A stretch of DNA of 64,000 nt, taken from Nocardioides speluncae (GTDB lineage: Bacteria > Actinomycetota > Actinomycetes > Propionibacteriales > Nocardioidaceae). Below, piece by piece: positions 8,350-17,598 of the stretch. Within the stretch, counting starts at the first letter, position 1; each line of letters starts with the position of its first letter. The stretch spans positions 1-64,000 of the forward strand of contig NZ_QEOO01000026.1 of the NCBI RefSeq assembly GCF_003121585.1, in the 5' to 3' direction. Under the pieces are notes generated by a model, which saw only the letters and a program-made list of their open reading frames with translations, was not told where the DNA came from and ran no database searches. The position numbers and the translations under genes were made by a program.

Positions 8350-9498
8350 GTGAGCACCACCCGTGAGATCTTCGAACCCGAGCACGAGGCCTTCCGCGAC
8401 AGCGTGCGCGCCTTCGTCGAGCGCGAGATGGTCCCCCACAACGAGCAGTGGGAGAAGGACGGCGTCGTGTCCCGCGAGGTGTGGCAGAAGGCGGGCGCCC
8501 AGGGCCTGCTCTGCTTCGACGTACCCGAGGAGTACGGCGGCCCCGGCGTCTCCGACTTCCGCTACAACATGATCGTCTCGGAGGAGCAGACCCACGCCGG
8601 CATCGCGGGCCCGGGCTTCTCGGTGCACACCGACATCATCGTTCCGTACCTCATCACTCTCGGCACCGACGAGCAGAAGCAGCGCTGGCTGCCCGGCTGC
8701 GTGAGCGGTGACCTCATCACCGCGATCGCGATGACCGAGCCCGGCGCCGGCAGCGACCTGCAGGGCATCCGCACCAACGCCGTCGACAAGGGCGACCACT
8801 ACGTGCTGAACGGCTCCAAGACCTTCATCAGCAACGGCATCCTGTCCGACCTGGTGATCGTGGTCGCCCGGACCGACCCGGACGCCGGCCACCAGGGCAT
8901 CAGCCTGCTGGTCGTCGAGCGCGGGATGGAGGGGTTCTCGCGCGGCCGCAACCTGGAGAAGGTCGGCATGCACGCCCAGGACACCGCCGAGCTGGTCTTC
9001 GAGGACGTGCAGGTGCCGAAGGAGAACCTGCTCGGACCGGAGGGCAGCGGCTTCATCTCGCTGATGCAGAACCTGCCGCAGGAGCGGCTGATCATCGCCG
9101 CCCAGGCCGCGGCCGGCTGCCAGGCGATCCTGGACATGTGCCTGAAGTACGCGAAGGAGCGGGAGGCGTTCGGCCGCCCGATCGGCAAGTTCCAGCACAA
9201 CCGGTTCCTGCTCGCCGAGATGGCCACCGAGACAAAGATCGCGCAGACCTTCGTCGACGACTGCGTGGTCAAGCACAACAAGGGCGAGCTCGACTCGGTC
9301 GGCGCGTCGATGGCCAAGTGGTGGGTCACCGAGCTCCAGGTGAAGATGGCCAGCCAGGCGGTGCAGCTGCACGGTGGCTACGGCTACATGCTGGAATACC
9401 CCGCCGCGAAGGCGTTCATCGACAGCCGGATCTCCACCATCTACGGCGGCACCACCGAGATCCAGAAGGAGATCATCGGGCGCTCGCTCGGCATCTGA
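8350..9498 (+). CDS. Acyl-CoA dehydrogenase
   Basis: Flavoprotein of 382 residues predicted to introduce an alpha-beta double bond into acyl-CoA. Visible family features are TAIAMTEPGAGSDLQGI (flavin/substrate segment), SKTFISNG, REAFGRPIGKFQHNRF, and near the C-terminus QLHGGYGYMLEYPAAK followed by IYGGTTEIQKEIIGRSL. The start is the GTG at 8350, preceded by GAAGGA about 9 nt upstream; longer in-frame extensions run through the operator and are rejected. Chain-length preference is not predictable here. The shared palindrome suggests joint control with the F420 divergon at 0.8 kb. Confidence 0.92.
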   Translation: MSTTREIFEPEHEAFRDSVRAFVEREMVPHNEQWEKDGVVSREVWQKAGAQGLLCFDVPEEYGGPGVSDFRYNMIVSEEQTHAGIAGPGFSVHTDIIVPYLITLGTDEQKQRWLPGCVSGDLITAIAMTEPGAGSDLQGIRTNAVDKGDHYVLNGSKTFISNGILSDLVIVVARTDPDAGHQGISLLVVERGMEGFSRGRNLEKVGMHAQDTAELVFEDVQVPKENLLGPEGSGFISLMQNLPQERLIIAAQAAAGCQAILDMCLKYAKEREAFGRPIGKFQHNRFLLAEMATETKIAQTFVDDCVVKHNKGELDSVGASMAKWWVTELQVKMASQAVQLHGGYGYMLEYPAAKAFIDSRISTIYGGTTEIQKEIIGRSLGI

Positions 9499-9540
9499 CT
9501 GCTCGGATGCGGCTCAGGGCCCGAGCGTTAGGGTGAAGCG

Positions 9541-12105
9541 GTGCCCGACGTGACACCCCAGCAGGTACGCCGCGCACTGGCCCGCGCCGAGCGCGGCGCG
9601 GCTCTCGACGTACCGGAGGCGACGGCGCTGCTGGCCGCCCGCGGCGACGACCTGGGCCGCCTGAGTGCCGCCGCTGCCCGGGTCCGTGACGCCGGCCTGA
9701 CCGCCGCCGGGCGGCCCGGTGTGGTGACCTACTCGCCCAAGGTGTTTATCCCGGTCACCCGGCTGTGCCGCGATCGCTGCCACTACTGCACGTTCGTGGA
9801 GACCCCGTCGCAGGCCAAGCGCGACGGCCGGGCGCCGTACCTGTCGCCGGACGAGATCCTCGCGATCGCTCACGAGGGCGCCGGGCTGGGCTGCCTGGAA
9901 GCGCTGTTCACCCTCGGCGACCGGCCCGAGGAGCGGTGGCCGGAGGCACGCGAGTGGCTGGATGCGGAGGGCTACGACTCCACGCTCGCCTACATCCGGG
10001 CGATGGCGGTGCGGGTCCTCGAGGAGACCGGGCTGCTCCCCCACCTCAACCCGGGCGTGATGTCGTGGGAGGAGCTGAACCGGCTCAAGCCGGTCTCGCC
10101 GTCCATGGGGATGATGCTGGAGACGACCTCGCGGCGGCTCTTCGAGACCCGCGGCGAGGCCCACTACGGCTCGCCGGACAAGGACCCGGCGGTGCGGCTC
10201 CGGGTGCTCGAGGATGCCGGCCGGCTGTCGATCCCGTTCACCTCGGGTCTGCTGGTCGGCATCGGCGAGACCCTGGCCGAGCGGGCCGAGACGATCTTCG
10301 CGCTGCGGTCGGTGGCCCGGCAGTACGGCGGGCTGCAGGAGGTGATCGTCCAGAACTTCCGGGCCAAGCCGGACACCGCGATGCGGCATGCCGACGACCT
10401 CCCGCTCGACGAGTACCTCGCCACGATCGCGGTCACCCGGTTGGTGCTCGGCCCGAAGGCGCGTGTCCAGGCGCCGCCGAACCTGGTCTCGCTCGAGGAG
10501 TGCGCGGCGCTGCTCGGCGCCGGCATCGACGACTGGGGCGGCGTCTCCCCGCTCACGCCCGACCACGTCAACCCGGAACGACCGTGGCCATCGCTGGACC
10601 GGCTGCGCTCGGTGACGTCGGCGGCGGGCTTCGAGCTCGCGCCGCGGCTGACCGTGCACCCCGAGTACGTCGTCGGGTCGCTGCAGCGGGGCGAGCCGTG
10701 GCTCGACCCGCGGGTGTCCGCGCACGTCGCCGCCCTGGCCGGACCCGACGGCCTCGCGCGCCCCGGCGTACGGCCGACCGGGCTGCCCTGGCAGGAGCCC
10801 GACGGCGGCTTCGCCGCGGCCGGCGACGGCACCGGCCGCACCGACCTGCACACCGCCGTCGACTCCGAGGGCCGCACCGCCGACCGCCGTACCGACTTCG
10901 ACTCCGTGTACGGCGACTGGTCCGAGCTCCAGGCCGGGATAGTCCAGAACGTTCGACATCACTCTGCGCCGAAAAGTGATGTCAAACGTTCTGGACTATC
11001 CGCCTTGCGGGCCGCGGAGAGGGACCCGGGCGGGCTGTCCGACGAGGACGCGCTGACGCTGATGACGGCCGAGGGGGAGCTGCTGGAGCAGGTGTGCCGG
11101 CTGGCGGACGACCTGCGCAGGGACGTGGTCGGCGACGAGGTGACCTACGTGGTCAACCGGAACATCAACTTCACCAACGTCTGCTATGTCGGCTGCCGGT
11201 TCTGTGCGTTCGCGCAGCGGCGTACCGACGCCGACGCCTACTCGCTCTCCCTCGACCAGGTCGCGGACCGGGCCGAGGAGGCGTGGGGTGACGGCGCGAC
11301 CGAGGTGTGCATGCAGGGCGGCATCGACCCGGAGCTGCCCGGTACGGCGTACTTCGACCTCGCGGCGGCGGTCAAGCAGCGGGTGCCGGGTATGCACGTG
11401 CACGCCTTCTCCCCGATGGAGATCGTCAACGGCGCCAGCAGGACCGGGCTGAGCTTCGAGGACTTCCTGATCAAGGCCCGCGAGTCCGGCCTCGACACGA
11501 TCCCCGGCACCGCCGCCGAGATCCTCGACGACGACGTGCGCTGGATCCTGACCAAGGGCAAGCTGCCGACCCGCACCTGGGTCGAGGTCGTCAGCACCGC
11601 CCATCGCGTCGGCCTCAGATCGAGCTCGACGATGATGTACGGCCACGTCGACAACCCGCGGCACTGGGTCCAGCACCTGCGCGTGCTCAGCCGGATGCAA
11701 GAAAAGAACCAAGAGGACGGCTTCGCTGGCTTTACGGAGTTCGTGCCACTGCCGTTCGTCCACCACAGCGCGCCGATCTACCTCGCCGGCGTGGCCCGGC
11801 CGGGCCCGACGATGCGCGACAACCTGGCCGTGCACGCGATGGCCCGGATCCTGCTGCATGGCCGGATCGACAACATCCAGACCTCCTGGGTCAAGCTCGG
11901 CGTCGAGGGCACGCAGGCGATGCTGCGCGCCGGCGCCAACGACCTCGGCGGCACGCTGATGGAGGAGACCATCTCCCGGATGGCCGGCTCCGAGCACGGC
12001 TCCGCCAAGACCGTCGCCGACCTGCACGCGACCGCCGACGGCATCGGCCGCCCGTCCCGCGAGCGGACTACGACGTACGGCACTCCGCCGGCGCGTGGAG
12101 CGTGA
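9541..12105 (+). CDS. fbiC: FO synthase, fused CofG/CofH (FbiC)
   Basis: Bifunctional radical-SAM enzyme that makes 7,8-didemethyl-8-hydroxy-5-deazariboflavin, the F420 chromophore, from tyrosine and a ribityl-uracil. The 854-residue length matches actinobacterial FbiC. The N-terminal CofG half has the cluster motif C76-x3-C80-x2-C83 ([11 protein letters not shown]). The C-terminal CofH half has C548-x3-C552-x2-C555 ([11 protein letters not shown]), and later [10 protein letters not shown]. The linker between halves, residues about 466-487, is encoded by a 65-bp near-perfect palindrome (10937-11001) that is open in this frame and uses codons rare in the rest of the gene (ATA, CGA, AAA, CTA). 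The GTG at 9541 is the start. Its 3' end overlaps the convergent P450 gene by 38 bp. Confidence 0.95.
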   Translation: MPDVTPQQVRRALARAERGAALDVPEATALLAARGDDLGRLSAAAARVRDAGLTAAGRPGVVTYSPKVFIPVTRLCRDRCHYCTFVETPSQAKRDGRAPYLSPDEILAIAHEGAGLGCLEALFTLGDRPEERWPEAREWLDAEGYDSTLAYIRAMAVRVLEETGLLPHLNPGVMSWEELNRLKPVSPSMGMMLETTSRRLFETRGEAHYGSPDKDPAVRLRVLEDAGRLSIPFTSGLLVGIGETLAERAETIFALRSVARQYGGLQEVIVQNFRAKPDTAMRHADDLPLDEYLATIAVTRLVLGPKARVQAPPNLVSLEECAALLGAGIDDWGGVSPLTPDHVNPERPWPSLDRLRSVTSAAGFELAPRLTVHPEYVVGSLQRGEPWLDPRVSAHVAALAGPDGLARPGVRPTGLPWQEPDGGFAAAGDGTGRTDLHTAVDSEGRTADRRTDFDSVYGDWSELQAGIVQNVRHHSAPKSDVKRSGLSALRAAERDPGGLSDEDALTLMTAEGELLEQVCRLADDLRRDVVGDEVTYVVNRNINFTNVCYVGCRFCAFAQRRTDADAYSLSLDQVADRAEEAWGDGATEVCMQGGIDPELPGTAYFDLAAAVKQRVPGMHVHAFSPMEIVNGASRTGLSFEDFLIKARESGLDTIPGTAAEILDDDVRWILTKGKLPTRTWVEVVSTAHRVGLRSSSTMMYGHVDNPRHWVQHLRVLSRMQEKNQEDGFAGFTEFVPLPFVHHSAPIYLAGVARPGPTMRDNLAVHAMARILLHGRIDNIQTSWVKLGVEGTQAMLRAGANDLGGTLMEETISRMAGSEHGSAKTVADLHATADGIGRPSRERTTTYGTPPARGA
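10937..11001. repeat. 65-bp near-perfect palindrome inside the fbiC linker
   Basis: Arms of 27 nt at 10937-10963 and 10975-11001 pair with one mismatch (C at 10954 against T in the complement), around an 11-nt loop CTGCGCCGAAA. Arm core: GATAGTCCAGAACGTT / AACGTTCTGGACTATC. It is translated in frame as about 22 residues (IVQNVRHH.. to ..KRSGLSA) between the CofG and CofH domains. The composition is much richer in A/T than the surrounding gene, as expected for an inserted palindromic element. Confidence 0.85.
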
Positions 12106-13366
12106 CCGGCAGCGTGTCTACGCCGTACACGATCGACATCTGGCGGAATGGCAGGTCGTCGGTGGCCAGGCTCAGGTCGGGGAAGCGGCGCGCCAGCGCG
12201 GGGTAGGCGATGCGCAGCTCCATCCTGGCCAGCTCGGCGCCGATGCAGCGGTGCATGCCGTGGCCGAAGGCGAGGTGCTGGCGGGGCGGCCGGTCCGGGT
12301 CGAACGCGTCCGGCGCGGCGCCGAAGACCGGATCGCGGTCGGCACCGGGCAGCGAGACCAGGACGACGTCGCCCTCGGCCACCTGGTGTCCGCCGACCTC
12401 GACCGGCGCCTTCGCGAACCGCGGGAAGGCGACCTGCACCACCGACAGGTAGCGCAGCAGCTCCTCCACCACCGGCTCGGCGACGCTCTCGCCCTCGTCG
12501 TCGGCCAGCCGGGCCCAGACGTCCGGCCGTTCGAGGAGTACGGCGGTGCCGAGGGCGAGCATGCCGGCGCTGGTCTCCATGCCGCCGGTGAAGACCCCGT
12601 CGGCCAGGCCGCCGAGGTCGAAGTCGCTGATCTCGTCGCCGTGCTCGCGGATGATCTGGCCGATCAGGCCGGGGCCGGGATTGACCCGCTGCCGCTTGGT
12701 GGCCTCCATCAGGAACTCGCGCGACCCGGAGATCGCGCCGAACGCGCCGTACCCACCCTCGGAGATGTCGAAGCGGGCACTGCTCAGCTCGCGAAACCTC
12801 GCCCGGTCCTCGTCCGGCAGCCCGAGCAGCTCGCAGATCACCAGGAACGGCACCGCGAACGCGAACGTCGGCACCAGGTCGACCGGGCCGCCGTCGAGGC
12901 CGGCCGCCTCCACCTCGTCCAGCTGCTGCTCGATGATCTCGCGGACTATCGGCCGCAGCCGCTCCAGCCGGCGCATCGTGAACTCCGGCGTCAGCAGCTT
13001 GCGGAGCCGGGTGTGGTCGGGCGGGTCGGTGAAGCCGAGACCGCCGATGTCGCCGTCGGCGGCGCCGCTCTTCCCGACGTACGGCCGGATGTCGCTGCTG
13101 TACGACGTGGTGTCGGCGAGGACGGCACGGCCGGCCTCCAGCCCGGTCACCAGCCAGACCCCGATCCCCATGAAGGACGTGAGCTTGTGGACCGGGTCCT
13201 CGGCCCGCACCTCGGCGAGCCGGGTCGGCGGGTCGAACCGGTCGCGTCGTAGCGGCCACGCGAGTGACTCCGGTACGGCGTCAAGCCGGGAAAGGTCTAT
13301 CCCCTTGCGGGTGGCCAGGCGCATCACGCGCCGTCGCAGCCAGGCTCCGAGTCGCTTGGTCGGCAT
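12068..13366 (-). CDS. Cytochrome P450
   Basis: Soluble bacterial haem monooxygenase of 432 residues. The haem ligand loop is [18 protein letters not shown], with the axial Cys in RCIG. The K-helix-like EELLRYLS and the oxygen-binding I-helix region [15 protein letters not shown] are also visible. In the I-helix the usual acidic-Thr pair appears as ETSAG. The start chosen is the ATG at 13366 after GGGGATC; an upstream extension would cover the palindrome at 13380-13400. It is convergent with fbiC and overlaps its end by 38 bp, so expression of one may affect the other. Substrate is unknown. Confidence 0.92.
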   Translation of the reverse strand: MPTKRLGAWLRRRVMRLATRKGIDLSRLDAVPESLAWPLRRDRFDPPTRLAEVRAEDPVHKLTSFMGIGVWLVTGLEAGRAVLADTTSYSSDIRPYVGKSGAADGDIGGLGFTDPPDHTRLRKLLTPEFTMRRLERLRPIVREIIEQQLDEVEAAGLDGGPVDLVPTFAFAVPFLVICELLGLPDEDRARFRELSSARFDISEGGYGAFGAISGSREFLMEATKRQRVNPGPGLIGQIIREHGDEISDFDLGGLADGVFTGGMETSAGMLALGTAVLLERPDVWARLADDEGESVAEPVVEELLRYLSVVQVAFPRFAKAPVEVGGHQVAEGDVVLVSLPGADRDPVFGAAPDAFDPDRPPRQHLAFGHGMHRCIGAELARMELRIAYPALARRFPDLSLATDDLPFRQMSIVYGVDTLPVTLHAPAECRTS

Positions 13367-13379
13367 TGTCGAGATCCCC

Positions 13380-13400
13380 GTTCTCGTTCGGTATGAGAAC
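13380..13400. promoter_or_regulatory. Candidate operator upstream of the P450 gene
   Basis: GTTCTC-N9-GAGAAC is a perfect 6-bp inverted repeat ending 14 bp before the P450 start codon. No regulator gene is adjacent, so the cognate protein is unknown. Confidence 0.35.
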
Positions 13401-13480
13401 AAGTCTGCCGAATTGGTGGCTGGCCGTTCATCCGGGATACCCCTGGGCAACCCCGGGCCCTACCCCGTTCAAAGATGAGC

Positions 13481-13521
13481 GTCGGGGACCCCATGCCCTC
13501 CCAGGCCATGTGATCCCCGAC
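13481..13521 (-). terminator. Hairpin downstream of the sugar-binding lipoprotein gene
   Basis: GTCGGGGA (13481-13488) pairs with TCCCCGAC (13514-13521), with a 25-nt loop holding a further CATG..CATG pairing. It begins 28 bp after the stop of the leftward gene at 13549. There is no T-tract, so termination is only probable. Confidence 0.4.
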
Positions 13522-13548
13522 TGAGGATTGAGAATACGTCAGATTCGC

Positions 13549-14577
13549 TCAAAGGAGCCCGTGTCGTTGGCAAGACTTCTGGATCTCGTCCGGGCAGATC
13601 TCGTCGACGGTGTACAGACCGTCCCGGACCACGGTGTCGGTCAGGTTGTCCACGGTGACCGTGACCGGCTTGAACACGAACGACGGAACGCCGTTGACCT
13701 CCTTCGCACCGGTGACCTTCAGGTCGAAGGTCAGGGCCACCGCGATCTCGGCGGCCTTCGCGGCCTCGTCGTGGATGGACTTGTAGACCGTCATCGTCTG
13801 GGTGCCGCTCACGATCCGCCGCAGCGCGGTGAGCTCACCGTCCTGGCCGGTGAGGATCGGCATGTCGGCGGCCTCCACTCCGGCGGCGCGGTACGCCTCG
13901 ACGACGCCCTCGGCCTGCGCGTCGCTGGCGGCGTACACGGCCTCGATCGCGTCGGCGCCGCGGTCCTCGAGCTGCTCGGCGGTCCAGGTCTTCGCGTTCT
14001 CCTGGCCCCAGTCCGACGGGTCCAGCTCGTCGACGACCTCGATCTTCGTCGCGTCGATGACCTTGTGCGCGGCCTTCTTCAGCGCCCCCGCGTTCGGGTC
14101 CATCACACCGCCGTTGACCATCAGGATCGGGCCGTCGCCGCGCAGCGCCTTGACCAGCGCCTCGGCCTGCAGCCGGCCGACCTCCGGATTGTCGTACGAC
14201 ACGTAGTAGTCGGCGCCGGCGATGAACCTGTCGTAGGCGACCACCGGTACCTTCGCGGTGCGCACCAGGTCGGTGCCCATGTACTCGGCGACGGCGTCGA
14301 GCACGATGACGTCCGCACCCCTGGCGAGCGCGTCCTTCCACTGCTCGCGCTGCTCGAACTCGTCACCGTCGGCGTTGTAGGTCAGCACCACGCAGTTCTC
14401 ACACAGCCGCTCGACCGCCTCGATAAACAGCGGCTTGTCGGACTCATCGAACCGCTTCGCGTCCATGTCCGGCAGCAACAGCGCGATCACCGGGCGGTCC
14501 GGCCGGCGATCGGAGCATGCGGTCAGCCCGCCTGCGACTACAGCCAGCACGATCGCAAGGAGTACGGCGCGGAGCAT
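13549..14577 (-). CDS. Sugar ABC transporter substrate-binding lipoprotein, orphan
   Basis: Periplasmic-binding-protein type 1 fold of the xylose/ribose-binding class, 342 residues, anchored as a lipoprotein: MLRAVLLAIVLAVVAGGLTAC is a signal peptide with lipobox LTAC. The mature part contains PVIALLLPDMDAKRF, ADVIVLDAV, VPVVAYDRFIAGADYYVSYD, and LTGQDGELTALRRIVSG. These parallel the binding protein of the complete importer at 18399 segment by segment, including the paired Cys in the LCENC / LCPDC position. No permease or ATPase is adjacent, so it may feed the importer 2 kb away or act as a sensor. The ATG at 14577 is chosen because it places the signal peptide at the N-terminus. Confidence 0.85.
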   Translation of the reverse strand: MLRAVLLAIVLAVVAGGLTACSDRRPDRPVIALLLPDMDAKRFDESDKPLFIEAVERLCENCVVLTYNADGDEFEQREQWKDALARGADVIVLDAVAEYMGTDLVRTAKVPVVAYDRFIAGADYYVSYDNPEVGRLQAEALVKALRGDGPILMVNGGVMDPNAGALKKAAHKVIDATKIEVVDELDPSDWGQENAKTWTAEQLEDRGADAIEAVYAASDAQAEGVVEAYRAAGVEAADMPILTGQDGELTALRRIVSGTQTMTVYKSIHDEAAKAAEIAVALTFDLKVTGAKEVNGVPSFVFKPVTVTVDNLTDTVVRDGLYTVDEICPDEIQKSCQRHGLL

Positions 14578-14689
14578 GGCGGACAACCTAATACGAATCA
14601 GGCCGGCGACGAATGGCCAGATCTGGCTCAATCTGATCAACCGCATGACCCGCCCAGCTGGCGAGCGCGGTGCGGCCGGCCAATTCGCG

Positions 14690-14747
14690 GTTGGTGATCC
14701 AGGTGTGTCACTACCGGTCGCCTTAGTGACACACCCGGATCACCAAC
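14690..14747. repeat. 58-bp near-perfect palindrome
   Basis: Arms of 24 nt (14690-14713 and 14724-14747) pair with one mismatch around a 10-nt loop CCGGTCGCCT. Arm core: TTGGTGATCC..GTGTGTCACTA. It lies between the 3' end of the leftward gene at 14792 and the start of the leftward gene at 13549. It could terminate the former, but size and architecture match the palindrome inside fbiC, with one mismatch and a loop of similar length. Confidence 0.65.
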
Positions 14748-14791
14748 GCCGGAGGGGTGCTGACGCCACCAGCCGCCTGGTCGGCAGACCT

Positions 14792-16048
14792 TCAGCGGCG
14801 GCGTACGTCCACCCAGACCAGCCGGTGGTCCGAGGACGGGAACGGGAAGTTGCCGGTGAGCCGGAACAGCGGGTCGGTCGTGGTCGGCCAGAACACCCGG
14901 GAGTCGACGATCCTGAAGCCCGTCGAGGGCAGCACGTAGTCAGCGCGCAGGTTGCCGGGCGCGGTGTCGGCGAAGTCGGCGGTGTCGTGGGCCGGGTCGG
15001 ACAGGTGGTCCGCATTGATCCCGCCCTGCAGCTCCGCCGCCTCGACGCCACCCTCGGAGGTCGGGGCGTGCCGGGTGTTGACCTGGTCCAGGTCGAGCAG
15101 GTTCTGGATGGCGCCGGGCACCGAGTCGCCGTCGAGCGGGTCGGAGTTCTGGTCGCCGGCCACCACGAACCGGGCGCCCTTCTTCAGACCGCCCTTGTGG
15201 CCGCGGTCGTCGTAGATGTAGCGCGCCTTCTTGCCGCCCTTGATGTAGTCGGCCCAGAACCGGATCTCGTCGAAGTTGCGGGTGCCGTTGCGGTCCTCGG
15301 GACCGTCGAACACCGGCGGCGTCGGGTGCGAAACCAGGAAGTGGACCTTCTCGCCATCGATCGTGATCGGGATGTCCCAGTGCGACTTGCTGGAGAGGCG
15401 GAACGCCTTCTGCTCCTCCGGGGAGTACCAGTCGTTCTCCTCCGGCGTCGCGGGGTCGTCCGGCAGCATCGCACCCGGCATGTCGGCCCACTTGAAGTGC
15501 TGGAAGGTGCGCACCTCGCGCCGGGTGATCGGGTACTTCGAGTAGACGACCATGCCGAACTGGCCCGGGTAGAGGCCGAAGCCGAATGCGTCGTTGCCGC
15601 CGCCGATGGTGCCGTTGTTGTCGAGGTCGAAGCCGCTCGGGATACCGGTGTTGGACGGCGCGACGTAGGCGTACGGGTAGTGGATCGCGGCCGCGCCGTT
15701 CTGGGGGACCTCGAGGTAGTTCTTCCGGAACAGGTTGACTGCCGGGGGGTCGTAGTCGAACTCGTTGACCAGCAGCACGTCCGGGCGGGCGCGCTGGATG
15801 ATCTCGGCGACGGTCTTGGCCTGCGCGTTGTCCGGCGTCGACAGGTGCTCGACCAGCTCGCCGGCTCTGGTGCGGTTGAGCGAGGCGTTGAACGTCGCGA
15901 AGCGGATCCGCTCGTGGGCGCGCGACTGGCCGTCACGCTGCCCGTCACGCTGGGCATCGCCGCTGAACGGTTCGGCAAGTACAGGGCTGGCAAGCGCCGG
16001 CGTGACCGCAAGAGCGGCGACCAGCGCGACGATCGACGTACGACGCAT
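14792..16048 (-). CDS. Secreted endonuclease/exonuclease/phosphatase-family protein
   Basis: A 418-residue exported protein of the EEP (DNase I-like) superfamily. The N-terminus MRRTSIVALVAALAVTPALA is a signal peptide, probably cleaved near ASPVLA. The fold signatures are RFATFNASLNR, PDVLLVNEFDYD (catalytic Glu), VAGDQNSDPLDGDS (Asp-x-Asn), and SSDHRLVWVDV (terminal Asp-His). Members hydrolyse phosphodiesters or phosphomonoesters; whether nucleic acid, phytate-like or lipid headgroup is the substrate cannot be told. The start is set by GAGGAGT 7 nt before ATG 16048. It sits alone between the ABC importer and the orphan binding protein. Confidence 0.88.
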   Translation of the reverse strand: MRRTSIVALVAALAVTPALASPVLAEPFSGDAQRDGQRDGQSRAHERIRFATFNASLNRTRAGELVEHLSTPDNAQAKTVAEIIQRARPDVLLVNEFDYDPPAVNLFRKNYLEVPQNGAAAIHYPYAYVAPSNTGIPSGFDLDNNGTIGGGNDAFGFGLYPGQFGMVVYSKYPITRREVRTFQHFKWADMPGAMLPDDPATPEENDWYSPEEQKAFRLSSKSHWDIPITIDGEKVHFLVSHPTPPVFDGPEDRNGTRNFDEIRFWADYIKGGKKARYIYDDRGHKGGLKKGARFVVAGDQNSDPLDGDSVPGAIQNLLDLDQVNTRHAPTSEGGVEAAELQGGINADHLSDPAHDTADFADTAPGNLRADYVLPSTGFRIVDSRVFWPTTTDPLFRLTGNFPFPSSDHRLVWVDVRRR

Positions 16049-16177
16049 CGGGACTCCTCGACAAGTGGCAGGGAATACCGACCCACGTTATGCCGCGTCC
16101 GCCCCCGACGCCGAGGGGTCACGGTGAAGTTCCCGTGAACGGCGCCGGGGAAACGGACGCGTGACCTGAACCTGCCT

Positions 16178-16336
16178 GGGCATGTCTCTCAAGTCGGCGC
16201 CGTCGCGAGCGGTGTTTCGGGCCGATCTGGCAAGGCGGCGGCGCGAAGGCGGGCCGGTGGCCCGTCGAGCGACGCCAACGCGGCCAGATCGAGTCCGAAA
16301 CACCGCGCAGCAGGCGCGGACTTGAGAGCCATGCCC
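16178..16336. repeat. Long imperfect hairpin element directly after the permease stop codon
   Basis: Outer arms of 18 nt (16178-16195 and 16319-16336, core CTCTCAAGTC / GACTTGAGAG) pair with one mismatch. Inner arms contain CGGTGTTTCGG..GATCTGGC against GCCAGATC..CCGAAACACCG. The apex holds GGCGGCGCGAAGGCG and CCGTCGAGCG, which also occur in the element at 59408-59499. Its right end coincides with the stop codon of the leftward permease gene. It may act as terminator or RNA-stability element and looks like a member of a dispersed family. The rest of 16049-16335 holds nothing else recognised. Confidence 0.6.
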
Positions 16337-17598
16337 TAGCCGCGGCCGCTGGAGGAGCGGGCCCGGCGGGAGATCGAGTCGATGGCCACCGCGAGCAGCA
16401 GCACGCCGCCGGTCACCATGAACCGCACCGAGCTGTCCACGTTGGTCATGTTCAGGCCGGTCTGGATGGCCTGCAGGACAACGATCCCGAGCATCGCCGA
16501 GTACGCCGAGCCGCGGCCGCCGAACAGCGACGTGCCGCCGATCACCGCGGCCGCGATCGCAGTCAGGTTGGTATCGGTGGTGCCGCTGGACTGCGAGACC
16601 GTGGTCAGCACGCCCGCTGACATCAGCCCGCCGAGGGCAGCGAGCGCCGAGCACAGCACGAAGACCGACAGATATGTCCTGTCGACCTTGATGCCGGCCC
16701 GGCGCGCCGCCTCCTCATTGCCCCCCACGGCAAACAGGTGACGCCCCCACTTGGTCTTGCGGAGCAGCAGGTCCATAACCACGACCAGGGCGGCGAACAG
16801 CAGCCAGACCTTCGACCAGCCACGGTCGATGTAGAGGTACCAGGTCAGCCAGGCAAGGCCGGCGAACAGCGCGACCGCCTTCAGCACGAGCCACACCCAC
16901 CAGCTGTTGGACAGGCCGGCCTTCTCGCGGCGGTAGCGGCCCCACACCTGGGAGCCGACGTACACCGCGGTGATCGCGAAGACCAGGAAATAGGCCAGCC
17001 CCTCGGAGATGAAGCCGAACTTCGCGAACTGCACCAGCGAGGAGTCGCTGGGCAGGTTGATCGTGCCGTCCTTGCCCAGCACGTAGAGCAGGCCACCCTG
17101 GAACGCGAGCAGCCCGGCCAGTGAGAACACGAAGCTGGGCACGCCCAGCTGGGTGTGGAGTACGGCGTACAGGACACCGATGGCGACGCCGATCAGGATG
17201 CCGGCCGCCAGGCCGACGAACATCGAGGTGCCTTCGTTGACGACCAACACCGCCATACAGGCGGCCGTGAAGCCGGACACGGACCCGACCGACAGGTCGA
17301 TCTCCCCCAGCAGCAGCACCAGCACGATCCCGAGCGCGATGATCCCGACCGGCGCCGCGAACACGGTCATGCTGACCAGCGTGAACGACGACAGGAAGCG
17401 CGGCTCGATGAGGTAGAAGACCGTGCAGATGATCAGCAGGCCCAGCACGACCGGCAGGCTGCCGAGGTCGCCGCCGCGCAGCCGGTTCCAGAACTGGTGC
17501 AGCGCCGGCACCAGGCCGACCTGATTGATCAGCCGCTCGTCCTGCAGATCCGCGGGGACCGGAGGCAGTGCCTCCTGCGCCTCTTTCACCTCAGCCAT
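16336..17598 (-). CDS. Sugar ABC transporter permease (xylose type)
   Basis: Inner-membrane permease of 420 residues with about ten hydrophobic segments. It belongs to the BPD_transp_2 class used by xylose/ribose importers, with GLLIICTVFYLIEPRF near the start, GEIDLSVGSVSGFTAA, and the C-terminal AAVIGGTSLFGGRGSAYSAMLG. Homologues include XylH. The N-terminal 40 residues are hydrophilic and cytoplasmic. ATG 17598 overlaps the end of the ATPase gene by 8 bp, so translation is likely coupled; the Shine-Dalgarno GGGAGG lies inside the ATPase gene. It is the last gene of the importer operon and is followed at once by the hairpin element at 16178. Confidence 0.9.
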   Translation of the reverse strand: MAEVKEAQEALPPVPADLQDERLINQVGLVPALHQFWNRLRGGDLGSLPVVLGLLIICTVFYLIEPRFLSSFTLVSMTVFAAPVGIIALGIVLVLLLGEIDLSVGSVSGFTAACMAVLVVNEGTSMFVGLAAGILIGVAIGVLYAVLHTQLGVPSFVFSLAGLLAFQGGLLYVLGKDGTINLPSDSSLVQFAKFGFISEGLAYFLVFAITAVYVGSQVWGRYRREKAGLSNSWWVWLVLKAVALFAGLAWLTWYLYIDRGWSKVWLLFAALVVVMDLLLRKTKWGRHLFAVGGNEEAARRAGIKVDRTYLSVFVLCSALAALGGLMSAGVLTTVSQSSGTTDTNLTAIAAAVIGGTSLFGGRGSAYSAMLGIVVLQAIQTGLNMTNVDSSVRFMVTGGVLLLAVAIDSISRRARSSSGRG

